Source: Rhipicephalus microplus
Lineage: Eukaryota > Arthropoda > Arachnida > Ixodida > Ixodidae
NCBI RefSeq assembly: GCF_043290135.1
Contig: NW_027464791.1
Span: 62,001 to 126,000 of the forward strand
Direction: 5' to 3'
DNA: 64,000 nt
Numbering within the stretch: the first letter of the stretch is position 1; every line of letters begins with the position of its first letter. Below the pieces are notes generated by a model. It saw only the letters and a list, made by a program, of their open reading frames with translations. It made no database searches and was not told the DNA's origin. This document shows, piece after piece, positions 31,202-42,891 of the stretch. A program made the position numbers and the translations under genes.

Positions 31202-31300
31202 TGGCACACTGCCGGATATTGTGCTACTGCTCTTTGTAACGCGTCCGCAAAAATATAAATGATGCCTTGCCACAAAATCAGATTCCTCGGTTTCTCAACA
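31202..31300 (+). repeat. Right copy of the ~105 bp duplicated segment
   Basis: GGCACACTGCCGGATATTGT…ATATAAATGATGCCTTGCCAC…TCGGTTTC, partner of 30030-30140. The sequence before and after the duplicated part is unrelated between the two copies. Confidence 0.7.
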
Positions 31301-31309
31301 TATGGTGGG

Positions 31310-32861
31310 GTGGTGTATAAATTTGTCGATCTATAAATTTGGGTACACCCACTACGGTAGGCGTTGTTTAAATTTATATATCGACTCATTGAAAATATAA
31401 TAATAATGAATAAATAATATGTAATGAATTGAAATATGCATATCTTTCGGCACCTATGTAAGACTAGAAGCGCCTTTCAATATTTTACATTGAACCATAC
31501 GTTGCTTAAAGAATTTTCGTATGTATGAGCACTGGGCCACGCTTTGTCTTGAGCTGATTTGAAATGACCACCGATCGTTCATTGGCTGCTTAAAAAAATG
31601 CTCAGCGGCGAAAATCACTCAAGTGTACTACGAAGCCACAAGTAAATCTATAGTGATTTTTAGGAAGGAAAGCCTCTTAGTTGAACGAAAGTTCCCGCTG
31701 GCTTGCGCATCGTCTTTCTGGTGGGGCTGCCCAGGACATTTTTACAACGAAGTTGTTAAATGTCCGTTAGAAGGAAACCCTGCTGCGCAGTTGCCATAGC
31801 AACCACCACAGCTGCACACCACTTTAGCGAAAATAGCCAAACCACCACCGCACCGAGCCGTCGCCATAGCAACCGCCACTGTTTCTAACACAGTGGCAAG
31901 CGTTCCTCGTATTTCGGATCCACCCAGCGGCGACTCTTGGCTGCCCACTTTTTCGGTCAGCAATGCAGATTATTGAATCGTGGACGACGAGCGGGTGACC
32001 AAGAAGCTTCTCTGTGCTAAGGCTTGCGCAACTCATTGTAAACTTGTCAAAATGTTTAATTGGGTGAGTGTGTGATTCGTGTTGGTTTGAAATATGAGCG
32101 CTGATACGTAGACAGCGACATATAAATGCGAACAAGCACTTGCGCGCAGGCCTGGCGTATCTTAAAGTTTTTTATTTGGGGGGGGGGGGACGAAAAGCCT
32201 AAAAAAGCGTTGGTAGGTCAAACTCGAAACCGACGCATTCGTATAGTGTCCCCCACGGGGAGGCGTTGGTCCCGAGTTTTAAAACCGGAGCAAGAGAATT
32301 TTCCTTTCAAATAAGCGGGCTTTCCATTCGGAAAAAACTCGCATGGCTTTCCTTGTGACTGTGTGTTACAAACGGCTCGTGTGGGGCTGAATTATGCCTT
32401 TCCGAACTCTTCTGCCTGCTTGCGGGTATCCGAAATGCTCATTTTCAGTTCTTTTAGGTGAAGCTACATGCAATTTTTTAGAGGCGAAGTTTCTCTTAGT
32501 CGAGCCTTGTCATTCGTCACGCGTAACCCAGAGAATAAGCGACGAGAAAGAAAAGAAGGTGGTATCTCCCGAACAGTGTAATAACAGGCGCTGTCTCATA
32601 GGAGTACATACATAGTGCAGTTGAGTGAGGATATTCTAGATGGCGATGTACCGCTACTCTCCGACTGGCTGCTGCGTGGGCTGTGCCTGAATACGCGGAG
32701 AAAGAGTCCCTCTCTCAGTTTCCTGGATAATCTCTGTACGTGGCGGATCGTTTGTGGAGCATGGACGAAGCTCAGCGGCGAGGTGCGTTGAAGACGCTTG
32801 CACTCGGCTTCCTTGGCTCGCGTCTCGTCTGTGTTACCCGCGCGCCGTCTGGACTTTCCCA
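31310..32861. other. Unclassified sequence
   Basis: A G homopolymer lies near 32179-32188. AGTTGCCATAGCAACCACCAC and CGTCGCCATAGCAACCGCCAC (31790-31880) form a short local direct repeat. No recognised gene. Confidence 0.3.
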
Positions 32862-32975
32862 CGCGTTCTAACGCATGGACGCATGCGCGGACGGATGGAC
32901 AGATGGACGGATGGACACTTTGCCCCCCTCACCATCATTCACTCCGTGGATATGCCCAGATTTGCTTCATTGTAT
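32862..32975 (+). mobile_element. Composite minisatellite element (family B, copy 3, partial)
   Basis: A GGAC/GGATGGACA array (~32875-32918) is followed by CACCATCATTCACTCCGTGG and ATATGCCCA, the same block as at 9338-9365 but in the opposite orientation. No tRNA-like head is recognisable to the left, so this is probably a 5'-truncated copy. Confidence 0.6.
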
Positions 32976-35829
32976 ACTGTATGCTAGCATGATTTAGCAA
33001 TTTCGTGTTCGATGAGATTTCATTATTTAAGATTTTCCAGTGATTGACGAACTGTCCGACAGCCTTTGAAATGGGGACGACTGTGTGCGAAACTGTAGAA
33101 GCATTTGTATGAGTAGCCGCACAGCTATGAATTTTGAAGCGAGATCAGCTGAACCACGAACTATAATAAACACACTTGCAATGACAGCAGTCGGGTGCAA
33201 TAAGCTATTCAAAATAATCCTTGCAAGCGTATCTTCTGAGCCTCCTCGGCCGGTAAGCTCCTCGAATTCGAAAGACAGCAGCTGGAGTGAAAAACCACCA
33301 AATGGCCCCACGCCACGACACCCACCCATGCGTCTTACGTAATCCAGAAGTAACTTTCGTTAATTCTAGGCCGTAACAAATACACGCGGTTTTTGTAGCT
33401 GAGCGAGCATTAAGGGTTACAAGATCTCACAGCAGTGGAGCGTGAGAGAGATGGAGGAAGCACTCACGTAAAAGGGATATGCCACAAGGCATTCCATTTA
33501 TTCCGAATACAGCCGCAAGGCCACATGTGTATTACACAGGTCGCGTAAGTAAATCTACCACGACCGCTGACGCTTTTTACCAAAGGAGCCGCGCTGCAAA
33601 GCATGTTATGCATTTAGAAGTAGCATTCGTGCGGGTCCATAGAGATGGTTGTCTCACAACTCGGTACTCTGGAGTGGGAACATTTGTAATCGCATGGAAC
33701 GTAGATTATCGCCAAGGAAGATAACATAATTTTGCGTGTTGCATATACACGTTTTCGCACATTTCTATATATTCGCATGTTGGCGTATACTTGCACATCT
33801 GAGTAGTCCCATGTCAAAACTGCCTCCTCTTAGCATATTCGTAATGTTAATTCACTTAGTTGCGATCTACGTGGATCAATGTTTTCAAGGTATGATTTCG
33901 TTCTCCAGTAATTATCCATCGCACTACATACGCCATTGCATGTAGTTGAAAATGTACTTTACTAAATGGAACATAGCAGTGCCGCATAGTTTCTGTCGAG
34001 TGACAAAAGTATATTTAAAACAAGTTTTCGCTAGTAACTAGCGAAACCTTTGTGCAACGTTATTAACTCGATGAAATTAGTCCTATAAAATATAAAGTAA
34101 TGCAACAACGTGTAGGTTGATGGGCACATCAATTATAAAATTGAGGTTTGAGGATGAGAGTACTGCCGTTTTAGCAGTGTGTAGGTAACCCAACCAAACA
34201 CTTCCAATTATTTTTCATCCAACATTATACATAATTCGGCTAAGAGATGGCAACGTTAGTTCACATTTCCTTTCCATGATACACTAATGCGCTTCCTTTT
34301 ACTGCACATTCACCCAAATAATGGAGGCGTCTGTTCAGCTTCAAGTGAATAGGAGGTTTAAGTTGGACTTACTTTGTATGTAATGCGTGTTTGTGTCAAA
34401 AAGGCTGAGTCTATATTTTCTATGTTATAGCCCAAAGAAACTGCGCTGTTCATAAAAGCATTGTTAGTAGTATAAGTTACTTGCCACCATTAGATATTCA
34501 AAATGCCTAGTAGGAAAGATAGCTTTCCGTTTGTGCGAAGGATGTATTGTAAGCTCTAAGCGGACGCTAGCGCACATCAGCAAGAGTTCAGCCACACTTA
34601 TTGGACCAATACTAGGTTGCATTGGCCAGTGTTTGCAGTAGACGAGCGATTACGGTGGCGGCGCGACCCACTAATATATTATCTCGCTTATGAAAAATGT
34701 CTAATATTCACTGCAGTCTGATACCTGCGCCGTAAGATCTCCCTTTCGAGACCGCTTCGCGTTTCGTCTCAAAACCCTCACTCGGCGTCTCGTCCCAGTA
34801 TGTGCCGTCTCTTCATTCACTGCGTGCGCGACCACCTGCAGTGTAGGCACGTAGCGCTTCTCTTATACACTGCGGTTATCTCGTATCCCCACCGGTTTAG
34901 CCACTCGGGCGAATGCGGAGCCACAGGAAGCAAGCAGTAGCAGCGATCGCCGCTGTACAGCCACCGTCGGCTGGTGCACCTTGTTTGTCTTGTTTGTTTA
35001 GCTTATTTATTTGTGTTTCGGGCCGGGGGCGAAAAAGGAGCGCGTCTCGAAAGTGCGCTTCAGCCGTTTCGGACGAGCCAACCTGGGGACCAGCTAGGAC
35101 TAACGGTCGGCTTAGGCTACCTCCTCGCGTCTGGTCGCGCTCCACTGGTTCGCCACAGCCAGGCGCAATTTGTCGTCTCGCGGGCTCGACTGGAGATAGG
35201 TGGTCGGTATGCTTTGTTGACTTTCCTCGGCGTTCAGAGAAGGAAATGAAAAAGCAAAATGGAAACCAAGTACGAGCTTCTTTCAGTGTATTTATTTTTA
35301 ATAAGCGAAACCTCCGCGTTCGTAGATGTGCAGTAGCAGTGAACATATGCCAAAGTTGGCAGATGGAAACGATATGGGCGAGACCAAAGGCTTAGTCTAA
35401 TGCTTTTCAAATAATTGAATAAAAGATCTTGATGCACAGGTAACACAACCTGTTAAAAGAATTGATATAAAATAAATTATAAGTAATTAAATGAAACAAT
35501 AAGTAGAAAATGACATTTTTGTTCGTCTCTTCAATTACATTTTGCAGAAGTAATCTTAAGAGATAAAATTTGTTGGGAACCTAGAATTTCATTTTGTCAC
35601 TGACGAAAACACAGCTATTTTCGCAGTATTGCAATTATTCCTAGCAGGGGCAGACAAATTTTTAGGAGGAGGAGGAGATGAGGAGGAGGTTAGCTCTATT
35701 TTACATTGTTCTACGAGCATTTGTTAATACGGGCACATGTTTGTAAACATAGGCGAATTTCGAAATTTTCGGAAAGGAGTTGAACGTAACCTCCTGTCTG
35801 GCTTTGCCAGTGTCTCTCAGGTGAAGTAG
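32976..35829. other. Unclassified sequence with a GC-rich patch
   Basis: At 33027-33342 both strands are open for 85-100 codons; neither translation shows a domain I recognise. A GC-rich stretch (34890-35350) has overlapping open frames up to 160 codons on both strands without recognisable motifs. It may be the 5' region of an unidentified element. The remainder is AT-rich and featureless. Confidence 0.3.
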
Positions 35830-35970
35830 TTAGTAATTGGGTTGGCTTCAGTGGAATTTAGACGAAGACAAATGGAGACACACAGAACACACACGACTGA
35901 TGTGTGTCTCTATTTGTCTTCGTTCAAATTGCGTTGAAGCCTATCCAATTATGTACCAACTCGCCCAAGT
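35830..35970 (-). repeat. Foldback element, family F member 2
   Basis: The left arm 35835-35884 and right arm 35901-35950 are complementary with several mismatches, around a 16 nt loop. The core stem word GACGAAGACAAATGGAGACA pairs with its near-complement at 35905-35923. On the minus strand the element starts with CTTGGGCGAGTTGGTACAT (35969-35951), which matches the head CTTGGGCTAGTTGGTA of member 1 in the same position relative to the palindrome. The shared head with a different stem sequence is the main evidence that these form one family. Confidence 0.8.
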
Positions 35971-36704
35971 CCAAGTGCTTTTGGAAGTATTTAGGAACCT
36001 GCAGTTCATATAAGGACAGAGTGATGAAAATGCGATTGAGTTATGCTTGAAAATATATTTTTTGCCGTGTTATGTGGGCACCTCTTGAATGTTTAGTTGT
36101 AAGTGCTGCACGCAACTGGTCGTATAAATCTATCACGATTAGTTTGACACGCTTTATAATTTGTGAAAGCGTGCGTTAAAGCGTAGGTGATTGGTGAAGT
36201 GTGGGACACAGCATGGCTATCATGACCCTGAAGACAGATTCAAGCAGTTTTAATGAGAGAAGATACTACAACAATGATAATGGGATGGCTCTTGAGAAGA
36301 ATAAGAAGAAAAAGCAGCTTCTATTGAAAGGCACTGACAAGAAGTAATATATGCATAAATTATCAGCAGCAAGAGTACCGCGCGACAGTCTTGTTTTTCT
36401 TCCAAGTACAACAGGTCAAGCCTTTACTTCCCATTTAGGAAAAATGCTTATTTAAGCCTTGTACAAAACTGAAAGTGACGGTGCTATATTCCAAGCTATG
36501 AGCTTTAATAAATAGGGAATATCACTTCATAGAAGGTCGAATTAGCTCTCAGGATAAAGAACAAAAACGACATGACTGAGATCATTGAAAGATTATCAGC
36601 AGTGGTTATCGTTGTGGCACCTAGCGGAACAGATCTGAACTACGCGCTTCTTTCTACTCTCTGAGATCCACTTGGGCAGTGAAACTAAACCTGAGAGCTA
36701 ACCG
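35971..36704. other. Unclassified AT-rich sequence
   Basis: No recognised feature. Confidence 0.35.
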
Positions 36705-36713
36705 GAATAGTAC

Positions 36714-36959
36714 ATTGTTGACGATTTATATTTGGAGTTTCACGTCCTAAATCTACCATTTGATTATGAAAGATGCCGTAGTGGAGCTTCGAGATATTTT
36801 GACCACTTGGGGTTCTTTTAAGTGCACCCACATCTGAGCACATGGGGCCTACAGCAACGCTGCTTCCACCGAAAATGCAGCCTCCACAGCCGGGATTCGA
36901 TCCCGCGACCTGCAAATCCGCAGTCGTGTACCTTAGCCACGAGACCACCGCGGCAGAAT
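36714..36959 (-). mobile_element. Diverged Ruka-type SINE
   Basis: All parts of the family are present, with substitutions (TTTGGAGTTTCACGTCCTAA…GCCGTAGTGGAGCTTCG…GGGATTCGATCCCGCGACC…CACGAGACCACCGCGGCAG). A 9 bp duplication GAATAGTAC flanks it (36705-36713 and 36960-36968). Confidence 0.88.
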
Positions 36960-36968
36960 GAATAGTAC

Positions 36969-37474
36969 CCCGCAGCACAGGAAAGCCGGTATGCATAAGC
37001 TACTACCAGAAACCTAAGTAAAGGTTTAGGGTGGCCTCCAGAACTTTCAAGCCATAGACAAAGAAGAAACGGTGTTGTGTCATTCGATAGGGACATCTCG
37101 TTCAAAATGTAATTTGAAATGCTAGACGCTCCTGGGTGTCTGGGAGCGCAGTCGGGTCCTTCCGTGCACGCTTCGTCTCAGACAATTGCAGTTCGATCGC
37201 CTCTCATCAATCAACAGCCCAGACGTCCTTCACTGGCGCGCGTATGCCAGTCACTGGCGCCTCTACACGTACACTGAGTGGCTGTTACTACGCAGAGGTA
37301 TAGGAAGGGATGCGATGACGTAGTAGACGGGCACACATGTCACCTGGTGGTTTTCGTTCAGTTCTTTTGGTACGTGTTCCAGACGTCAGAGGTCACAAGA
37401 TAACCGCGAAAAATCCTCAAGGCATTCAAAAGTGGCGGGTATGGATCCCATCGAAAGAGAGGGTGCCTTTTTAG
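36969..37474. other. Unclassified sequence
   Basis: No recognised feature. Confidence 0.35.
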
Positions 37475-37540
37475 TTCATTTCATTATTCATTTTGTGCAT
37501 CCTTAAATAAAGCAAACCAAACTAAACCAAACCAAAGATA
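37475..37540 (+). repeat. Possible LINE/SINE 3' end with AACCA-type tail
   Basis: ATTTTGTGCATCCTTAAATAAAG is followed by CAAACCAAACTAAACC-type repeats. This has the layout of a retroposon 3' end (polyadenylation-like AATAAA, then a short-unit tail) on the plus strand. It abuts, tail to tail, the minus-strand RT remnant at 37541. No body is identifiable. Confidence 0.35.
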
Positions 37541-38020
37541 TGATGAACAGTGGCGCGCTTACGGAAAAATGACATCGATTTGCATTTGGTTAGGTTTAAC
37601 GGCATTGATCAGTCTTGGCACCATAGCGCAACTGTGTTGAAGTCTTGTTGTAGTTTAGGGCTGGTTTCAATGTTGTGAATGAGGGAATATATGATACAGT
37701 CGTCCGCAAACAGTCGTAGTTTTGTTTGAATATTTGTGGGTAGATCGCTTATGAATATTAAAAATAGAAAGGGTGATAAGCCCACGCCCTGAGGTACGCC
37801 TGATGATATGCTAGTCAAAGAGGGGGTATGATTATTAGCAGAGGTGAATTGTTTACGGTTAGAGAGGAAGCGTTCAACCTAAGAGACAATATTCGGGGCA
37901 ATGCCAAGTGAATGAATTTTGCTAAGTAATAGATTATGTGGTACGCGATCAAAAGCTTTAGAAAAATCGAGGAATATGGCCATATACTTGCGACTGCTTT
38001 TCATCCGACCAAGACACTTG
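37541..38020 (-). pseudogene. LINE reverse-transcriptase remnant
   Basis: One minus-strand frame reads FLDFSKAFDRVPHNLLLSKI, then SRRNQF-type thumb sequence (VERFLSNRKQFT), GVPQGVGLSPFLFLIFISDL and LRLFADDCII. These are the RT catalytic blocks, with FADD present. Two in-frame stops at positions where tryptophan is usual (TAG at 37879-37881 and TGA at 37609-37611) interrupt it. After the second stop the frame continues SMPLNLTKCKSMSFFRKR before similarity ends at ~37541. Endonuclease and upstream RT blocks are missing. It resembles the L2/CR1/Jockey assemblage and is inactive. Confidence 0.85.
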
Positions 38021-38124
38021 CGTGAGCTGCAAGCAACAAAAAATTTATGGTGCGACTCAGCTGTCCAAGAACCCGCCCTCAATCGGAGATCAAGCTCTCG
38101 TGGCGCACCACCTTGATTGTCCAT

Positions 38125-39150
38125 CGGTTCCCTCTAACCCTATAAGGCATAGCTTCTGTGACTGCTCTACCGAAGACGTCGAAAGCATGGGCTGCGCTCT
38201 GCCACTCGCTTCCGTTTCATCTCGCTAGCGGAGGCTGAGACCACTACTCATGCAACGCAAATGGAGGAGCGGACCCCAACTTCGCCGTCTCAGGAACACG
38301 TGCAGATGCCGGCTCCTGTTTTGCTTGGTATGCTTCCCATGAGGGCACTGGAAGAACCCATCGCATCCACTGCCGTGCTCGCCGACCAGCTGGCGCCTCT
38401 TCCTTAGCTTCTAGAGCAGTCACCTACTCAATGGCCCTTAACGCCTTGCAGTAGAAGCTACGAAAAACAGGAAAGGACATTTTCACAACAGGCACCTATC
38501 AGGAAGCTGTCATGAAATGCCTCAGTATGAACGTGACGAAAGTCATAAAACATAACTTCAAGTACAGCAAGACGCAGTACAACATCCGCAATAAACGTGC
38601 GGGAAACGAACACCCAGGAGATGTGTCAACCCGGTTTACTTGGATGCTGCTCCGGCATACTCGTCTTGGTATGCCGCGTGCCCCATTTTCTCCAAACCTC
38701 AGCCAATGCCGGCCTCTCTATTCATTGTTCACAGCTGACGCTTCATGACCAAGGTCGCCCACTGCGACAAAGCCGTCACCCCTCCCCCCCCCCCCTTCTC
38801 TATCGGAATGTCCACCAGTTGGACCAGACAAGCTGCTATTACCACAAACTCTCACGACACAAAATTGATCTCGGTGGTGCAACGAAAGCAGCCCTCCAAA
38901 GTTCTCTTAGCAAGAACATTCAGACTGGCGGCAACGCTGAAGAGAGCGACCACCGAGGAACAGTAACTGCAGACCACCAGAGACACTTGCTACTGGTGAC
39001 GATAAATGGTCTATGACGGCAACAGAGAAAGCATTGCCGATAGAATGACATAGTTGCAGCGTGGTTGAATGTAAGGAAGCATGCACAGCGCCCAGGTCAG
39101 CTAGCGGGAAAAAGACGAAGCAGAATAAGAACACTGGCGTTGTTATTTCG

Positions 39151-39152
<2 letters not shown>
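38125..39152. other. Unclassified sequence
   Basis: A 139-codon plus-strand frame (38597-39016) and its neighbours have no recognisable domain. A C homopolymer lies near 38784-38797. Confidence 0.3.
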
Positions 39153-39222
<70 letters not shown>

Positions 39223-39312
39223 ACGCACGCACGCGCGCACACACACACACACACGCACACACACACACACACACACATACACACATACACACACACACAC
39301 ACACACAACACA

Positions 39313-39351
<39 letters not shown>
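39153..39351 (+). repeat. CA microsatellite running into GA microsatellite
   Basis: About 178 bp of (CA)n with CG and TA interruptions is followed by ~21 bp of (GA)n. Open frames of alternating Thr/His or Cys/Val across it are artefacts. Confidence 0.97.
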
Positions 39352-39352
<1 letters not shown>

Positions 39353-40305
39353 TATCAACCTCTGATGCTGTGGGATATATAAATTCCCTTAGAATGGGAT
39401 ATGGTGGCTTGCACCATAAAAGCTTTCAACTGGTTGCTGTCACCTTCGCTTCGCCCTTGCGGGTGAAAGTGCAACTTTTTATGTACGGTTCATGAAGACT
39501 TCTCTTAGAAACTGTGGAAACCATAGAGGCAATACCTCGAAAAGTCATCATTTGTCGTGTACGGCCAAACTTCCCACGGCTTCCGGACAACGTTGGGGAA
39601 TTCCGTTCACCGCCGTCAGTGCCGACATTTATCACCAAGGGTCGCAACAATGGGCTAGTTAGGAAAAGGATAGCGGGCCAACTGTCCGAAGCGGATGTTG
39701 CCTAGCGTCTGATTTATTGAGCCAGTGGTATTCGCGACGAAACTGAAGTTTTTGTGCACCTCACAACGCCATCTATCTTGATGAACGATGGTCCATGAGG
39801 TTGACAAGTAAAATATATGCACACTGGCAAAGCAACAGCGCCACTCACCAAAGCACAAAGTCATAAATTCAGTTTCCACGGCGGCTGGGGGGGTATTGGT
39901 ATGTAAGCTGAAAAATAAATGTATATTGATAAAGACAATAATACTAATGCCAAGAAGAGTAACAAAATACTATTCATGATAGTAATAAGCCAGAGTGGAC
40001 CATTATGAGCCCGCGCGAGAAACCCCGAGTTGTCAGCGTTGCTATAAAATCATATATTTGCACACTTCGCACTTGACTAAGAAGCAGAGAAAGTGACAGG
40101 AAAAAACTTAGGAGCTTTTTGATACTACGGTACTCTTATCAGAGCTCCCCTTACTGTTATAAACATTTTTTAACCCTATTACAAATACAAACCTCCAAGC
40201 GCAACCTTTTGTAAACATGAGTAATACATTCTTCCCTAAGAGGCCCTCCTACATTGACAGAATACATGGCGCCTCGCTTTTATTGTGCGGGAAGTAACTT
40301 CTTAG
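39352..40305. other. Unclassified sequence
   Basis: No recognised feature on either strand. Confidence 0.35.
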
Positions 40306-40314
40306 AGAACCTTA

Positions 40315-40465
40315 ACGACGAAGGCGGAAATGTTGTAGGCCCGCGTGCTCAAATTTGGGTGCACGTTAAAAAAACCCAGGTGGTCGAAATTCCCGGAGCC
40401 CTCCACTACGGCGTCTCTCATACTCACATGGTGATTTTGGGACGTTAAACCCTCCATATCAATCA
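40315..40465 (+). mobile_element. 5'-truncated Ruka-type SINE
   Basis: Plus-strand copy beginning within the body (GAAGGCGGAAATGTTGTAGG) and ending with ATATCAATCA. The tRNA-derived head is absent. The duplication AGAACCTTA flanks it (40306-40314 and 40466-40474), showing that the truncated form itself was the inserted unit. Confidence 0.9.
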
Positions 40466-40566
40466 AGAACCTTAGATATAAAAGAAAGAGTTGTGACAGC
40501 ACAGTTTTCACTGTACTTGCCGCACTGGTGGCAGCACATTTTCAAAGTGTTGACCACAGTCATTGC

Positions 40567-40599
40567 TGATGGATTGATTGATTTGAGGGGTTTAACGTC
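40567..40599 (-). mobile_element. 33 bp remnant-sized SINE insertion with 15 bp duplication
   Basis: TTGATTGATTTGAGGGG followed by TTTAACGTC is the extreme 3' end of the SINE, and it is bounded by perfect copies of GACCACAGTCATTGC (40552-40566 and 40600-40614). It is a genuine, extremely 5'-truncated insertion. Confidence 0.85.
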
Positions 40600-40614
40600 G
40601 ACCACAGTCATTGC

Positions 40615-42316
40615 AGCACACTTTAAAGGTATTAAGCAGTTCTCACAGGAGACTCTCAATGTATGTGGTATTGGGAGCTAAGTGCATTGGTAGCATTGGC
40701 AGGACACTTGACAAGCTTTCTTCACTAGAGACTAGATGTCGAAATCATGACTTAATTTTTTTTGGTCTTGCTTAACTCACAGTTCGAACCTGATTCTGTA
40801 TGCCAAATACCTGCGACAAAAAGTCAAGCCAAGTTTTCCACAAGCTGTGGATGAGGACATCCACGATTTTATTTTATATAATTTGACTCTGTTTCTTAAC
40901 TGCTAAGCTGTTATTGCGCTTTATTATTACTGACGTGCTATACACATGTCTTGATATTAGTTATATTTTTCAGCTGTGCCACTATTGCAGTAAACATTGC
41001 GTGTTGCAGTTGGCTTGAACATTATATCTGTATACACTTTTCGACATTGGGACATGCACAGGTACACTGAACGTATATGTTACGTATTTGTCACAATAAG
41101 CTGTTATTGCTGATTGGCAAAGACATAACGTTTCCCTCAAGGTCGGCAAACCTCTTCTGTGAGAGCTTTGAACTGACCTAGCATCGCATAAATAAAGTGT
41201 CGGTTATGGGATTCCCTCGCGGCATCTCATCTTTACGACACAACGTTAGCAATGACACAATGGCAGGGATTCGCTTCGTGTTCTGCACGTGGTGCAGTAT
41301 ACGTGTACGGAGTCATTCGGTTATCTATAGTAGACGAAAAATGCCTTCCAGCAGTGAGCTATGCGCCACCTTCTCGCATATCTCCTCGCTGTATACTGTG
41401 CACCGCACTTTCTCGCAACGTGCAATCGGGTGAGGGTGTCTCGGAGTTCTACGACCTCTGGTGCGGAAGTGATCGCATACGTAACAACTTGGACGGGGGC
41501 GAACTGCAACCGGTCGCTGCTTGGCACCTGTTTTATGAACGCAGAGCGCTACGAACAGGAAGCGTGGTGAGATGTCCCTGAGCAAGAATGCGATGCGTTC
41601 ATTCAGAAGAAGAGGTCTCACCGCCTGGGCTCTGCACAGAAACCGGTGGCATTGCATGGCAGGATCGTCATGAAGCAAAAGACCTCCATGGCACGCTGTA
41701 TTGACGGCACCAAGGAACGCGGTTAAGGATGTCAAATATAATTGCTACAAGCCATTTATTTATTTTTTACAACTGATTCATCATTAGATATTGATTAGTG
41801 TCATGTTACTAACTTTTTGATATAATGGCAAATATTCTCCTATGAAGGCTGAAAATACGAGCAAGATACAAGACGGGGGAGGGTAGTTCTTTTTTCATGT
41901 TCAGCGGGTTGCAACAAGGAAACTCGGAAGGGCATCTCGCAACGAGAATATATAGTTGAAGAAAGACAGGTTGGGGTCTCAAAGTCGTAATCGGTACCCA
42001 CTGCTTTCTGTGCAAACCAGGGGTGAACCTTTTACGGTTAGCCAGGGGAGTTAATTGTAGGGCGTGGACGAGTTCCTCAACAAATCGTGTCGCACGTATG
42101 AAAGACATGTGTGAGTTTTGGTCTAGCACCATGCTACAAATGACTGGGGAATCGTTATTTGCTTTGGAGTACCCGGCGCCTTACTTGTGAACCAGCACCT
42201 CCTCATAATTACACCATGTGGTTAAGTAGGACACATTGAATGGGTACAAACAAAACACGAAGAACATGACACTCGTTAATCATCCGCTGCAACTAACCCC
42301 ACTGTTACTCTCATTG
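40615..42316. other. Unclassified sequence
   Basis: A 136-codon minus frame (41325-41735) and a 107-codon minus frame (41809-42132) show no recognisable domain. Confidence 0.3.
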
Positions 42317-42332
42317 ATAAGTACATCAGCAA

Positions 42333-42476
42333 CATGGGGGCGAAAATGCTGTAGGCTCGTGTGCTCAGATTTGGATGCACGTAAAAGAACCACAGGTGGT
42401 CAAAATTTCCGGAGCCCTGCACTACGGCGTCTCGCATAATCATATGGTGGTTTCGGGACCTTAAACCCCACGTATT

Positions 42477-42505
<29 letters not shown>
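42333..42505 (+). mobile_element. 5'-truncated Ruka-type SINE with (TCAA)n tail
   Basis: The body starts at GGGGGCGAAAATGCTGTAGG and ends with about seven TCAA units. The perfect 16 bp duplication ATAAGTACATCAGCAA flanks it (42317-42332 and 42506-42521). It shows that TCAA repetition is the natural 3' tail of the family. Confidence 0.92.
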
Positions 42506-42509
<4 letters not shown>

Positions 42510-42633
42510 GTACATCAGCAAAATACGTACGGTCGTACGGTATCTGCAGAAGATTCGAACCCCAGACATCTTGCGGTCAAGCAGAACAATGTATTCAGCC
42601 TAACGCCGTCGCTACCAGTGGCTTCAGGTACGT

Positions 42634-42881
42634 GATTGATTCATTGATATGTGGGGTTTAACATCCTGAAACCGCCTTATGATTATGAGAGACGCCGTAG
42701 TCGAAGGCCACGGAAATTTCGATCCCCTGTTGTTTTTTTTAACGTGCACCTAAATCTGAGTACATGGGCCTACAGCATTTCCACTTCCAACCGAAATGCA
42801 GCCGCCACAACCGGGCTTCGATCCCGCGACCTGCGGGTTGGCAGCCGAGTACCTTAGCCACTAGACCACCACGGCGCGGCA
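42634..42881 (-). mobile_element. Diverged Ruka-type SINE
   Basis: A full-length copy in the minus orientation (GATATGTGGGGTTTAACATC…GGGCTTCGATCCCGCGACC…CTAGACCACCACGGCGCGG). The duplication TCAGGTACGT flanks it (42624-42633 and 42882-42891). It lies 130 bp from the opposite-strand copy at 42333. Confidence 0.9.
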
Positions 42882-42891
42882 TCAGGTACGT

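Noticed and set aside
34913..35395. 160-codon plus frame with overlapping minus frame in a GC-rich patch
   Set aside because: No recognisable domain, both strands equally open, and GC content raises chance ORF length. Kept only as an unclassified region.
37475..38020. Single LINE spanning both the AACCA tail and the RT remnant
   Set aside because: The tail with AATAAA is oriented plus whereas the RT is coded on minus, so they cannot be the 3' end and body of the same element.
39061..39495. Long Thr/His, Arg/Thr and Cys/Val repeat frames
   Set aside because: They are produced by the CA/GA microsatellite. The same applies to the Tyr/Ile frame over the TA array (13993-14397) and the Cys/Leu/Ser and Gln/Thr/Asp frames over the TGTC array (6129-6621).
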